DNA of 64,000 nucleotides from contig NC_019792.1 in the NCBI RefSeq assembly GCF_000230715.2, positions 2,356,001 through 2,420,000 of the forward strand, given 5' to 3'. Made by a program: the position numbers and the translations under genes. The DNA comes from Natronobacterium gregoryi SP2. Its GTDB lineage: Archaea; Halobacteriota; Halobacteria; Halobacteriales; Natrialbaceae. This document shows, piece after piece, positions 1-9,356 of this stretch (position 1 is the first letter of the stretch; each line of letters starts with the position of its first letter). The notes beneath the pieces are model-generated. The model worked only from the letters and a program-made list of their open reading frames with translations. It did not search any database and had not been told where the DNA came from.

Positions 1-51
1 GACACGCCAGCGGAGTTCTACGCCCGTCACGGGATCGACCGCGAGGAGTGA
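1..51 (+). CDS. C-terminal end of an unidentified protein (partial)
   Basis: An open frame enters from the left edge and ends in TGA at 49-51. Only 16 residues are visible (DTPAEFYARHGIDREE), which is too little to name a family. The codon use is typical of the surrounding haloarchaeal genes. It converges on the formyltransferase-like gene that ends at 129. Confidence 0.5.
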   Translation, partial: DTPAEFYARHGIDREE

Positions 52-128
52 TTCGGTCCGCTGACCCGACGTGCAACCGAAAGACACACCACATCCGACG
101 GCAAGCGATTCTCGCCGAGCAGTCGCCG

Positions 129-1070
129 TCACTCCCTCGCGTCGATTCGCGGCTCCGTCTCCGGCCGACTATCCGGACTGGGTCGCTCGCCCGCCGTTTC
201 GTGTCGCTCGAGTCGCTTCCGAACCCGTCCCGCGACGTTCTTCGCGAGGACCCGCGTCGCGAACGGCAGTGACCGTCGTTGTTTGCGGTAGTAGAAGTCA
301 CCGAGGCGGTGGTCCGGGACTGACTCGGGTTCGAACGTCGGCTCCTCGAATCTGCCGACTCCCTCGGCCAGGAGTCGGATCTGAACCGTCGCGAGGCGGT
401 CGAACACGTCCCAGAGCGTGTAACAGTCCTCGAGTGACACCTCCTCGTAGGCGACGATTTCGCCGCCGTCGATCGACTCGTCTAGCCGCTGGAGCGTCGA
501 GCCGGCTCGAGCCTGCCCGTCGTGGAAGATCGCCGGCGGCCCAAGTCCGCGATACTCGCGGATGTCCGCAGGATGGAAACTGACGACGCCGTGTTCCGGG
601 GCAGTTAGGACGTCACCACGAACGAGGCCGAAGCCGAAGCGAACGACGATGTCACACCGCTCGGCGAGTTCGTCGACGGCGTCGTCGGGAAGTTCGTTCC
701 AGCCGTCGGCGGTCACGGGCGTACACTCGATCCGGTCGATGTCGGCGAGCGCGTCGACGTTCTCGACCGAATGGCGGTGCCACAGTGGCTGTTCGTCGCC
801 GAGCAGTCTGCCGAGGGTTCGCTCCGCGAGGACGAACGTCCAGGCGCGTTCCTTCCGGGAGACGCCGACGAACTCGCGGACGTCCGCGAGCGTGAGCCGG
901 TCTTTCGAGTTCCACGACTCGTCCTCGTCGTCGGTATTGGCGGCGTTTTGGACGACCAGCGAGAGTTCGACCCCTGGCTGCTCGCGCAATCGCTCTATCG
1001 CGCGGACCTGCCACTCGTAGAGAAACGCCTCCGTCAGGACGCCGACCGTCGTTGGATTGGCAGCGGACAT
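129..1070 (-). CDS. Formyltransferase-fold protein (methionyl-tRNA/GAR formyltransferase family)
   Basis: A 313-residue protein with a formyltransferase-type core. In this fold a formyl group is moved from a folate carrier to an amine, using an Asn-His-Asp triad. The segment SFHPADIREYRG (164-175) corresponds to the family's NxHPSxLPxYRG loop, and DGGE (201-204) supplies the Asp. The usual Asn is Ser164 here while His166 is kept, so catalysis may be altered or the substrate different. The N-terminal 90 residues are less typical. The C-terminus is Arg-rich, then acidic. No fmt partner gene is adjacent, so a role in initiator Met-tRNA formylation is unlikely; sugar-amine formylation is an alternative. 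Confidence 0.7.
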   Translation of the reverse strand: MSAANPTTVGVLTEAFLYEWQVRAIERLREQPGVELSLVVQNAANTDDEDESWNSKDRLTLADVREFVGVSRKERAWTFVLAERTLGRLLGDEQPLWHRHSVENVDALADIDRIECTPVTADGWNELPDDAVDELAERCDIVVRFGFGLVRGDVLTAPEHGVVSFHPADIREYRGLGPPAIFHDGQARAGSTLQRLDESIDGGEIVAYEEVSLEDCYTLWDVFDRLATVQIRLLAEGVGRFEEPTFEPESVPDHRLGDFYYRKQRRSLPFATRVLAKNVAGRVRKRLERHETAGERPSPDSRPETEPRIDARE

Positions 1071-1254
1071 TCGCTCGCCTAGATACGTCTCTCTCGTCTC
1101 TTAGTTAGCCGGCCGCCTCCGTCGTCGCCGTCCCGGTACCGAGCGATTACACGTTCGTCCTGCCGAGTAGGGAGAGCTGAAAGCGCTACGCCGGTCGGCG
1201 CTGCCGGCTGTCGGCCGGGTGGAGTTGCAGACGAATCCAGGCCGGGACGAGTGC

Positions 1255-3084
1255 TTAGCCAGCGAGCAGTGGGGGTGCAAACAGCATTGCGAGGAAACTG
1301 AACAACATAGTGAGTCCAACAGAGGTCGTCACCAGCCGGACCATCCGGCGGGTACCCTCGATCGGAAGCCGCGAAACGACTGCCTCCGTGCTGGTCCGGA
1401 GGATGTGACCGCCATCCAGCGGGAACGCCGGAATACAGTTGAAAAAGCCAAGCTGGACGTTGATCCAGCCGGTCCAGAACAACAGATTAGCGAGGACGAA
1501 CACCGTCGAATCGCCGACAGCGGCGAACGACCCCTGGACCTGGTAGAAGTTCTCGATACCGCTCGTAAAGCCCGCGAAGTTGAACGGAAGCGTGCCGAAG
1601 ACTCCGATAATCGGCAACAGTATGGCGATACCGATCTTGCCGAGGAAGCTGTCGGCGAACGCACCGAAGCTACTCTCACCGTCACCACCGAGCACCGCCA
1701 GATACTCCTCGGCCGGATACAACTGGACGCCGAGTGGCTCCGCCGAGAAACCCGAGACGCCCTGGGCAGCGTGGAAGCCGACAGTGCCACCACCGGTCAC
1801 CTGACTCCGATCACCGAGCGTCACGTCGTACTCGACGCGGTCACCCTCGAGATAGCCCGCTATCGAAGCCTCGTCACCGGGATCGGTCGTCGCGAGCCGA
1901 TCGTTCAGTTCGGCTTCCGAGTGAACTCGCTCCCCGTCGAACGCCGTGATGATGAGTTGGCCGGTCGGCGCGCCGGCGTCGTCCAGCGGTCCACCGTCGG
2001 CGACCTCGACGAGTGCACCGATCGGTACCTCGCGCTCGAGTTCGCCGTCACCCGCGTCGACTGCGAGCGTCGCAACGTCGTCCTCGCCGACGGCCTCGAT
2101 CAATTCGCCCTCGGTCGCGACCTCCTGGCCGTCGACCGCGGCGATTACGTCGCCGCGCTCGAGGTCGATCGCGTCGGTGTCGACGGCTGCACTGACGAGT
2201 AACGATCGGTCGACGTCGACCGGCCGTTCGCCGTTCAACTCGACAGTGATTCGGTCGGTGTCGGTCGCTTCGATCTGATCGGCGAGTTCTTCGTTGTCGT
2301 CGATCGAGACTCCCTCGACCGCGGTGATGCGGTCGCTGGGTTCGATACCCGCATCGTCTGCGGGCGTTCCCGGTTCGACGCCGCCGACGGCAGCGCCGGG
2401 AGCGACGGCGATCGATCCCGCAATCGGACCGAAAAGCAAGGCGAAAGCCACGAGCGTGATCGCGAAGTTGTTCGTGACGCCGGCAGCGAACATCCGAGTC
2501 TGGCCGCCTCTCGAGGCTTCCTTGCTGCTTTTCTGGTCGGGTTCGACGAACGCACCGAAGGGGATGATCGCGAGCATCGCGATTCCCATCGACTCGATGT
2601 CGATGTCTTCGACGCGACAGAGCAGGCCGTGCCCGCCCTCGTGGACGACCAGTCCGACGAGGAGTCCGAAGACGAGCCCTGGCGTGGCCGACAGCGGCAA
2701 GAAGTCGTTGACCCCTGGAATGACGAGGACGTTCTGTGGCTGCTGAACTTCCGTCGGCTGTGGCGCAGAGAGCGCGCTGACGGCCGCCAGCAGGAGGAAT
2801 CCGAACATCGTGACCATCACGACCAGCGAGATGCCGATACCGACGTTCGCCCAGGCCCGCCAGAACCGCTTCGGGCCGGAAAGCCAGTCCAGAAACTCTC
2901 TGCCTCGCGTCGTATGGAACGTCAGTATCGGCCCCTGCGCACCGACGAACTCGGGGAGGAGGTCGGCTTTCCTGAGTGCGATGATCCCCGCCCAGTAGAT
3001 TGCCAGGCCAACGACGGCCCACGTCAACAGCTCCGAACCGAAGAGTTCGGGCAGTGAGACGGCAGCAACGAAACCGTAATCCAT
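1255..3084 (-). CDS. Site-2 protease family membrane metalloprotease with PDZ domains (M50)
   Basis: A 609-residue multi-pass membrane zinc protease. The zinc-binding HEGGH is at 148-152 in a hydrophobic helix. The second catalytic motif, PLDGG, is at about 555-559 near the C-terminus, as in site-2 proteases. Between them are two PDZ-like stretches (roughly 225-300 and 370-430) containing GxxxADDAGI-type loops. N-terminal hydrophobic segments lie at about 20-37 and 82-105. Such enzymes cut transmembrane anchors of regulators; the substrate here is unknown. It is one of three M50 proteins in the window and lies about 40 bp downstream of lysS on the same strand, so it may share its transcript. 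Confidence 0.9.
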   Translation of the reverse strand: MDYGFVAAVSLPELFGSELLTWAVVGLAIYWAGIIALRKADLLPEFVGAQGPILTFHTTRGREFLDWLSGPKRFWRAWANVGIGISLVVMVTMFGFLLLAAVSALSAPQPTEVQQPQNVLVIPGVNDFLPLSATPGLVFGLLVGLVVHEGGHGLLCRVEDIDIESMGIAMLAIIPFGAFVEPDQKSSKEASRGGQTRMFAAGVTNNFAITLVAFALLFGPIAGSIAVAPGAAVGGVEPGTPADDAGIEPSDRITAVEGVSIDDNEELADQIEATDTDRITVELNGERPVDVDRSLLVSAAVDTDAIDLERGDVIAAVDGQEVATEGELIEAVGEDDVATLAVDAGDGELEREVPIGALVEVADGGPLDDAGAPTGQLIITAFDGERVHSEAELNDRLATTDPGDEASIAGYLEGDRVEYDVTLGDRSQVTGGGTVGFHAAQGVSGFSAEPLGVQLYPAEEYLAVLGGDGESSFGAFADSFLGKIGIAILLPIIGVFGTLPFNFAGFTSGIENFYQVQGSFAAVGDSTVFVLANLLFWTGWINVQLGFFNCIPAFPLDGGHILRTSTEAVVSRLPIEGTRRMVRLVTTSVGLTMLFSFLAMLFAPPLLAG

Positions 3085-3126
3085 TGTTCTACCACAGGGG
3101 TGGCGTTCTCAAATGGCTTTTGTTGC

Positions 3127-4821
3127 TTACCGTTCGCGTCGCAGTCGAGCGACGACGAACTCCCGGTCGACCTTCGCGAGGAACGGACCGAGCTTCGGCC
3201 CCTGATCCTCGTCGAAAAACAGGCGATAGCCGGCCGCAAAGAACTCGCTGACGTCGACATCGTGGCGCTTTGCCGTTTCGTAGATTTCGCCCTGAAGCTC
3301 CTCGGAGTCGACGTCTTCGTCGGCCGCGACGAAGTCTGCCAACTCCTCGAGTGCCGTCTCGGTTGCCTCGTCGAAGTCGTGGGCAGGGATCTCGGTCCGT
3401 TTGAGTTCGTAGTCGAACTCGTTTGCCGTTCGGCGGGCCCAGTTGCGTGCGCGTCCGACGCGGGCGAGTGCGCCTTCGACGGCCCACTCGGGTGCATCCT
3501 CGGGGATGTGTCCTTCGCGGCGAGCGATCTCTTCACGGAGGTCGGGATCGTCGGTCATGCCGAGCACGGCAGCGAAAGTGTATGGGAGACGAATCCGCTC
3601 TTTACGGGGTTCGTCCACGAGCAGCGGATAAACCCGTTCGGCGAAGGCCTCCTCGTCCTCGTCGGCTTCGATCTCGTCGAAGTAGATCCGCTCGAGTCGA
3701 TCGAACTCGTCGACCAACTGATCGAGACGTTCGATGCTGAAGTCCCGCGCTCTCGAGGGATCTTTCGCGAAGAAGTACCGCAGCACTTCGGGTTCGAGCA
3801 ACTCGAGGACGTCCGAGACGAGGATGACGTTACCCGCAGACGAGGAGAACGGCTCGCCATCGAGGGTGAACCACTCGTAGACCATCGGCACGGGTGGTTC
3901 GGTCTCGAAGACGTTTCGTGAGACATCCTCGCCGCTGGGCCAGGAGCCCTCGGCGTGGTCTTTGCCGAACGGCTCGAAGTCGACGCCGAGTTCTCTCCAC
4001 TGGGCTGGCCACTCGAACCGCCAGGGCATCTTGCCCTCGCGGAGGGTGGCGGTCCCCTCGTGGCCACAGCCGTCGATCGTCTGATCGCCTGCGTCCATGT
4101 CGGTACACTCGTAGTCGACCGTCGGCTCGTCGCCCTCGAGGTCGACGCTCGTCACCGTCTCGGTGATCTTCCCACACTCTTTGCAAAGCGGGTTGAACGG
4201 GACGTAGTCCTCGTCGACCTTGTCCTGGTACTCGGAGAGGACCTCGCGGGCGCGGTCACGGTGCTCGAGGACGAACCGGGTCACGTCCTCTAGCTCGCCG
4301 TTCTCGTAGAGTTCGGTGTTCGAGATCAGGTCGATCGGGACGTCGACGGCGTCGGCGCTGTCGACGATGATTTTCGAGAAGTGGTCGCCGTAGGAGTCAC
4401 AGCAGCCGAACGGGTCCGGAATGTCGGTGTATGGAGCACCCAGGTTCCGCCCGAGTGCGCCAGCGTCGACCTCGCCCAGATCGACGAGGTTCCCCTCGAG
4501 GTCACAGAGGGTCCGCGGGAGCCCACGAAGCGGGTCGCGGTCGTCGGCGGTGAACACCTGCCGGACCTCGTAGCCGCGTTCTCGCAGTGCCTCGGCGACG
4601 AAGTAGCCACGCATGATCTCGTTGACGTTGCCGAGATGGGGGACGCCAGAGGGTGAGATACCGCCCTTGACGACGATCGGTTCGTCGGGATCTCGAGATT
4701 CGATGCAGTCAGCGACTGTATCTGCCCAGAACGCGTGTTGGCTTTCGATATCGTCGCGCTGTAGGGTGTACGGGCTAATCGCTGTCTCCGTTCCGTCGCT
4801 TGGCATGGTGTCGTCGGTCAT
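3127..4821 (-). CDS. lysS: Lysyl-tRNA synthetase, class I
   Basis: A 564-residue cytoplasmic enzyme that charges tRNA-Lys. It is the class I form common in archaea, not the class II form. The HIGH-type signature appears as PSGVPHLGN (57-65). The KMSKS-type loop appears as SSSAGN at about 330. Cysteine pairs in the middle (CKECG, then CTD...CGH) fit the zinc-binding insertion of this family. The start ATG overlaps the UMP kinase stop by one base (TAATG), so the two are translationally coupled. Confidence 0.95.
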   Translation of the reverse strand: MTDDTMPSDGTETAISPYTLQRDDIESQHAFWADTVADCIESRDPDEPIVVKGGISPSGVPHLGNVNEIMRGYFVAEALRERGYEVRQVFTADDRDPLRGLPRTLCDLEGNLVDLGEVDAGALGRNLGAPYTDIPDPFGCCDSYGDHFSKIIVDSADAVDVPIDLISNTELYENGELEDVTRFVLEHRDRAREVLSEYQDKVDEDYVPFNPLCKECGKITETVTSVDLEGDEPTVDYECTDMDAGDQTIDGCGHEGTATLREGKMPWRFEWPAQWRELGVDFEPFGKDHAEGSWPSGEDVSRNVFETEPPVPMVYEWFTLDGEPFSSSAGNVILVSDVLELLEPEVLRYFFAKDPSRARDFSIERLDQLVDEFDRLERIYFDEIEADEDEEAFAERVYPLLVDEPRKERIRLPYTFAAVLGMTDDPDLREEIARREGHIPEDAPEWAVEGALARVGRARNWARRTANEFDYELKRTEIPAHDFDEATETALEELADFVAADEDVDSEELQGEIYETAKRHDVDVSEFFAAGYRLFFDEDQGPKLGPFLAKVDREFVVARLRRER

Positions 4822-5555
4822 TACTCGCGTCCGTCTTCGTCTCCGGCCCAGTAAGTCGGTTCCTCGCCGACGCCGTCCGGGATTACGTCGGTTCCCTCGT
4901 GATCGCCGTGACGAACCGCACGGGCGATCCGGTCGGGGTCGGTACCGTCGAGGACGATCGTTCGCATCCCCGAACGCTCGATGATCTTCGCCGCGAGCAG
5001 GTCGACGGGTGCGGACGCGCCGGCGGTCATCTCGAGATCGGCGATGACGTCGACCAATTCACTCGCCGAAAGGTCGTCGTACTTGGTCGCGTCGTCGGCT
5101 TCGTTGGGATCGTCACTGTAGACGCCGGGAACGCTCGTCGCGTAGACCAGCAGGTCGGCGTCGATGTACTCTGCGAGGGCAGCACCGACGGCGTCGGTCG
5201 TCTGTGCAGGTGCGACGCCGCCCATGACCGAAACGTCGCCCCGGCGAAGCGCCTCGCCGGCCTCGTCGTAGTCTTTTGCGGGAGCAGTGACGGCGTCCCC
5301 GCCCAGTGCTGCGATGAGCAGGCGGGCGTTGAGCCGCGTGACGTCGATCCCCAACTGATCGAGTTCGATCTCGTTTGCACCCAGCTCTCGGGCTGCTCCG
5401 ATGTATTCACGCGCGACGCCGCCCCCACCGACGACGGTGCCGACCCGACAACCACCCTCGACGAGGCCCTCGATGACGGCAGCGTGTTCGGCCACCCGAT
5501 CCGCACCCGGCTCGGGCACGAGCACGCTCCCGCCGATAGAAACGACCACTTTCAT
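4821..5555 (-). CDS. pyrH: UMP kinase
   Basis: A 244-residue amino-acid-kinase-fold enzyme that phosphorylates UMP to UDP in pyrimidine nucleotide synthesis. The N-terminus MKVVVSIGGSVLVPEPG carries the phosphate-binding GGS loop. The later segments VVGGGGVAREYI and YATSVPGVYSDDP match the archaeal UMPK family. The frame stays open 57 codons further upstream, but the conserved start is the Met at 5555. It is the first gene of a unit with lysS, which it overlaps by one base. Confidence 0.93.
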   Translation of the reverse strand: MKVVVSIGGSVLVPEPGADRVAEHAAVIEGLVEGGCRVGTVVGGGGVAREYIGAARELGANEIELDQLGIDVTRLNARLLIAALGGDAVTAPAKDYDEAGEALRRGDVSVMGGVAPAQTTDAVGAALAEYIDADLLVYATSVPGVYSDDPNEADDATKYDDLSASELVDVIADLEMTAGASAPVDLLAAKIIERSGMRTIVLDGTDPDRIARAVRHGDHEGTDVIPDGVGEEPTYWAGDEDGRE

Positions 5556-5629
5556 GCTAGTCCGGTGTAGCCGGGTTGCTATCTTAAGGGTTGTCAAGTG
5601 GCGAGCGAGCGTGTCAGCCCACGCAAACG

Positions 5630-6335
5630 TCACGGCCGCTCGAGTTCGACCACGAGCGTCTCTCCATCGCGGTCGAACTCGGTCCCAGACGGGTGAGAGA
5701 GCGTTCGCATCTGCTCGCGAGACCACTCGGCGGCGTCGGGTGGCTCTACCACCATGTTCGGTCCCCAGTGTAGCGAGGCGACGAGCAGATCAGGATCGCA
5801 GGCCGCTGCACGCTCGAGTCTGTCGGTTCGTCTCGTCTATCTCGATCCAGGCGGTGCCGGACGACTCCTCGCCCGCCGCGTACTCTCGTGTGTTATCCGG
5901 TAGCGAGATCACGGCGACCTCGAGATCGCCCACAAGCAGACTGCGGGCTCGAGCGCCTCGGCGATCGTCTCGCCGGCACCCGCTCGTTCGATCTCTGCCT
6001 CGTCGAGATGTTCGAGCGTCTCCCGCAAGGCGACTTCCTCGTAGTCGACCACGTGGTTGTTCGCCAGCGCACAGACGTCGACACCGGCTTCCTCGAGTGC
6101 CGGGACCGCCCAGTCGGAGTCGGCCCGGAAGTGGAACGGACGGTTTGTTCGTCGCCACTGCTGCCCGCGCGACGAGAGACAGCACTCGAGATTGACGACG
6201 AGTGCGTCGAGGCCCTGGGGGCGCTCGAGGACGGACCGCCAGACTGCGCTGGGTGGTCGGCCCCGGTGTCGGTCGTCGACCAGCCGGCCGAGCATGACGT
6301 TGCCCGTGAATCCGATCCGAAACGTGTGTGGCACG
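5630..6335 (-). pseudogene. Decayed capA-like gene (poly-gamma-glutamate capsule protein family)
   Basis: Three consecutive reading frames of the minus strand together rebuild a CapA/PGA_cap-type metallophosphatase-fold protein. The first frame (to about 5940) has TGNVMLGR, NLECCLSSRG and ALANNHVVDY, all family landmarks. The second (about 5940-5835) continues with GDLEVAVISLPDN. The third has LLVASLHWGPNMVVEPP and ends ETLVVELERP at 5630. At least two frameshifts separate them, and some 100 residues normally found after the HWG motif are missing. The usual Asp of GDVMLG is Asn. The likely original start is a GTG at 6335. It is not expected to make a functional protein. Confidence 0.8.
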
Positions 6336-6511
6336 TGTGGTCGTCCACTAACAGTGGATACAACCGTCGAAGATCGTTTCGAACGACTGGTGTGACGGTT
6401 CGATGGTGCGACCGGACGACGGCCCGCGTCGTCCCCGACAGCGGCCGCCACAGACCACGTTCTCCGGGCGTCGATAGCTACAAATCCCGCCCTCACCATG
6501 TTCCAGACAGC

Positions 6512-7372
6512 ATGCACGTACTCGGTGTCACCGACCGTGGCGCAACCGACGACGCCGTCGAGCGAGTCGTCGATCGGGTCGTCGACAGGCTCTCACGGAA
6601 CGGACGCGTCGGGGTCGTCAGATACGACGCAACGATCGCCGACGGAACCCACGCCTCTCGGCCCCACGAGCCGATCGCCCTCGGCGGTGACGTCACCTAC
6701 GATCTCGGTGCCGACGGCGACTGGACGGCGACGGGCACGGGGATGACCGTCGGCGACGCGCTCGACCGACTCGCGATCGACTGCGACTACGCGATCGTCG
6801 TCGGCATCTCGGAGTTACAGCATCCCACGATCGCCGTCGGAACGGACGCTGCTACGCTCGAGCCCGACGGCGACTCGCTGCTTGCAGCCGTCGAATCACC
6901 CGGCGAACTCGCAGCCGACGATGTCGACGCAGACCTCGTCGACGCTCTCGAGGCGACCGAACCCTACGAAACCCTCGAGGCGCTCGTCGAACGCGTCAAA
7001 CGCTCGCCGAAAGCCGACCGGTCGGGCGCGGTTGCGACCTTTACCGGCCGCGTTCGGGCGAAAGAGAGCGAAGACGACGCCCGCACGGAGTATCTCGAGT
7101 TCGAGAAGTACGAGGGCGTCGCCGACGAGCGACTGGCGACCATCGAGACGGAACTCGAGGAGCGCGAGGGCGTTCTCGAGGTCGAACTCTACCACCGAAC
7201 CGGCGTCGTCGAGGACGGCGAGGACATCGTCTTCGTCGTCGTGCTTGCGGGACACCGGGAAGAGGCGTTCAGAACCGTCGAAGACGGTATCAACCGGCTG
7301 AAAGACGAGGTCCCGCTGTTCAAGAAAGAAGTGACTGTCGAGGACGAGTTCTGGGTGCACGACCGGCCCTGA
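6512..7372 (+). CDS. moaE: MobB-like/MoaE fusion: molybdopterin synthase catalytic subunit
   Basis: A 286-residue protein of molybdenum cofactor synthesis. The C-terminal half (about 150-286) is MoaE, which uses the MoaD thiocarboxylate to put sulfur into precursor Z. It has GAVATFTGRVR, the YLEFEKYEGVA helix, HRTGVV and the lysine-rich end LKDEVPLFKKEV that holds the catalytic lysines. The N-terminal half (1-110) resembles a degenerate MobB domain (MHVLGVTDRGATDDAVE, YAIVVGISEL) but lacks a clear GxxGxGKT loop. The ATG at 6512 was chosen because similarity begins there. No other mo-genes are adjacent. Confidence 0.9.
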   Translation: MHVLGVTDRGATDDAVERVVDRVVDRLSRNGRVGVVRYDATIADGTHASRPHEPIALGGDVTYDLGADGDWTATGTGMTVGDALDRLAIDCDYAIVVGISELQHPTIAVGTDAATLEPDGDSLLAAVESPGELAADDVDADLVDALEATEPYETLEALVERVKRSPKADRSGAVATFTGRVRAKESEDDARTEYLEFEKYEGVADERLATIETELEEREGVLEVELYHRTGVVEDGEDIVFVVVLAGHREEAFRTVEDGINRLKDEVPLFKKEVTVEDEFWVHDRP

Positions 7373-7592
7373 CCTCCTTTCGTTCTCCCATACTACTGTC
7401 GTATGTAGTCAGAGTCAGCCCGAACAGACCGATCATCGATCGTGGTTGTTACGCTCGAGATAATACGTTAGCTGGGGCTATAAAACGAATGGGTGGCTCT
7501 CTGGCGGTGGTAAAATATTTCGTAAACCGGAATAAAACCTGGATTACCGTCGAAATAACTGAACGCGGCTGAAATGCTGCTAATCGTCCTGG

Positions 7593-7602
7593 CTTTATAA
7601 CA
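7593..7602 (+). promoter_or_regulatory. TATA-box promoter of the small gene at 7630
   Basis: The stretch CTTTATAACA lies about 30 bp before the ATG at 7630. This is the distance expected for a leaderless or nearly leaderless haloarchaeal transcript. A second TATA-like CTATAAAACG at about 7476-7485 could be an additional upstream promoter. The flanking 7373-7629 is AT-rich and shows no gene. Confidence 0.5.
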
Positions 7603-7629
7603 TATCCTCGTTCCAAGACGGCAACGTCG

Positions 7630-7869
7630 ATGAGTACGACATCACAACCCTCCACGGAAACCAAGGAACGCCGCCTGAAACGCTATCTGCGTGAACGCGT
7701 CGAAGACGGAGAGATGTACTTCAAAGGGAAGTTCATCTCCGACGACGTCGACCTCTCCCCCAAAGAAATCGGCGCGCTGATGGTCAAACTCTCCGACTCG
7801 GCGTCCGATCTCGAGATCGAGAAGTGGTCGTACACGAGCGCGACGACGTGGCGAGTCGAGCCCGCCTGA
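7630..7869 (+). CDS. Small conserved haloarchaeal protein (DUF7123-like)
   Basis: A 79-residue soluble protein. The N-terminal half is basic and helical (ERRLKRYLRERVEDGE). It is followed by MYFKGKFISDDVDLSPKEIGALM and a Trp-rich end (EIEKWSYTSATTWRVE). The pattern fits a compact winged-helix-like haloarchaeal family I recall as DUF7123; that name is from memory. Its function is unknown. Its stop codon TGA is at the same time the first three bases of a dispersed palindromic repeat. A strong TATA element precedes it. Confidence 0.75.
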   Translation: MSTTSQPSTETKERRLKRYLRERVEDGEMYFKGKFISDDVDLSPKEIGALMVKLSDSASDLEIEKWSYTSATTWRVEPA

Positions 7870-7950
7870 GACGGACTGCTGGCCCGATGTCCCGGTGCGA
7901 CCGCGCGCTCCTGCGGTCGCGCCAGAACTGACTGACAACAAACCGTCTGA
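7867..7950 (-). repeat. Dispersed palindromic repeat, copy 1
   Basis: An 84-bp imperfect palindrome of the family described at 17884. Its outer ends are TGAGACGG and CCGTCTGA and its core stem is GCGACCGC/GCGGTCGC. It starts on the stop codon of the gene at 7630-7869. The remaining 7951-8197 holds only the promoter region of the next gene, with no ORF seen. Confidence 0.8.
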
Positions 7951-8197
7951 GACGGGCTGTTCCGCCAGACCAGTGTAACCCACGAGTGCCCGCGACTGCG
8001 TCGGAGTTGGCGGACGGCGGTCCGTACGATCCTCCTCTATGCCGCCTCGGACGGTCTCCCCGCCGCCCGACTTTCACGGAGGAGTCGTTTCGACGCTCGC
8101 GTCACCGTTCGGGTCGATTCCTGCTTACCGCGTGCTTTTTGCAGGCACTAACACCGACAGCAGTCGATTTATACCCGGCCATAGGTAATCACGGACG

Positions 8198-9355
8198 ATG
8201 GACGACGGCGACCGTCCCGGAATCGAAGAGTCGAGGGCAAGCGACGCGGTTCCAGCGGCAGGACCGTCCCTCGAGCGGATCGAGTCGATGTTCACCGTCT
8301 ACGAGAGCACAGTCGAAGACGAGACGCTCATCTACTACGGCGATCCCCGCGTACAGCCCGAACAGATCGTTCAGGAGTTGTGGCCCGTCTTCCGCGAGGA
8401 AGGGTACGACCTCAGGGTCGGGACCCGGTACGGAGAGTACGTTCTCGTCGCCGAACCGACGACCGTCGGCATCGACGGGATTCCCTGGACGAACGTCCTG
8501 TTGCTCGCGTTGACGATCGTCTCGACTCTGTTTGCCGGATCGATGTGGTATCACATCGATCCGATCGCCAATCCCGAAGAGATGTGGCGCGCCTGGCCGT
8601 TTACTGTCGCGATACTCGGCGTTCTCGGCGTCCACGAGATGGGCCACTACCTGCTGAGCCGGTACCACCAGGTCGACGCTTCGCTACCATATTTTATCCC
8701 GATACCGACGCTGATCGGGACGATGGGCGCGGTAATAAAGATGAAAGGGCGGATGCCCGACCGGAAGGCGCTTTTCGACATCGGCGTCGCCGGCCCACTG
8801 GCCGGACTCGTGGCCACGATCGCCGTCACGATCGTCGGACTCCACCTTCCGCCGGTCACGGCCCCGGAGACCGTGGTCCAGGACCCCGACGCGGTCCAGA
8901 TCCAGCTTGGATATCCACCGTTGCTCGAGTTGCTCGCGGCAGCGTTCGACCAGCCACTGTATCGCGACGATCCGGCCACGGCGATCAATCCGGTGGTGGT
9001 CGGCGGCTGGGTTGGGATGTTCGTCACCTTCCTCAACCTGATCCCCGTCGGCCAGTTAGACGGCGGTCACATTCTGCGAGCGATGGCCGGACGGTCCCAG
9101 GAGACGATCGCCGCGCTGGTGCCGGGCGCGCTGTTCGGACTCGCCGCCTACCTCTATTACGTGGCAGACTACGGGCTGAACTCGGTGCTCATCTGGGGTG
9201 TCTGGGGACTGTTCGCTGCGGTGCTGGCGTCGGTCGGGCCCGCACACCCGGTCGACGACGAGAAACTCGGCACCGGCCGGTTCGTCCTCGGCGTCGTCAC
9301 GTTCGCGCTCGGCCTGCTGTGTTTCATGCAGGTGCCGATCGTGATCGTCGAGTAA
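8198..9355 (+). CDS. Site-2 protease family membrane metalloprotease (M50)
   Basis: A 385-residue integral membrane zinc protease. A soluble N-terminal domain (1-95) precedes six to seven hydrophobic segments. The active-site HEMGH is at 146-150, and the second motif GQLDGGHIL lies about 145 residues later. The order and spacing match archaeal M50 enzymes of the type with an N-terminal cytosolic domain. Met31 is a possible alternative start, but the ATG at 8198 has upstream TATA-like sequence. It is convergent with thiL, with one base between the stop codons. Confidence 0.88.
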   Translation: MDDGDRPGIEESRASDAVPAAGPSLERIESMFTVYESTVEDETLIYYGDPRVQPEQIVQELWPVFREEGYDLRVGTRYGEYVLVAEPTTVGIDGIPWTNVLLLALTIVSTLFAGSMWYHIDPIANPEEMWRAWPFTVAILGVLGVHEMGHYLLSRYHQVDASLPYFIPIPTLIGTMGAVIKMKGRMPDRKALFDIGVAGPLAGLVATIAVTIVGLHLPPVTAPETVVQDPDAVQIQLGYPPLLELLAAAFDQPLYRDDPATAINPVVVGGWVGMFVTFLNLIPVGQLDGGHILRAMAGRSQETIAALVPGALFGLAAYLYYVADYGLNSVLIWGVWGLFAAVLASVGPAHPVDDEKLGTGRFVLGVVTFALGLLCFMQVPIVIVE

Positions 9356-9356
9356 G

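Noticed and set aside
4821-5726. Extended UMP kinase start at 5726
   Set aside because: The extra 57 residues are Arg-rich shadow sequence; family homology begins at MKVVVSIGG (5555).
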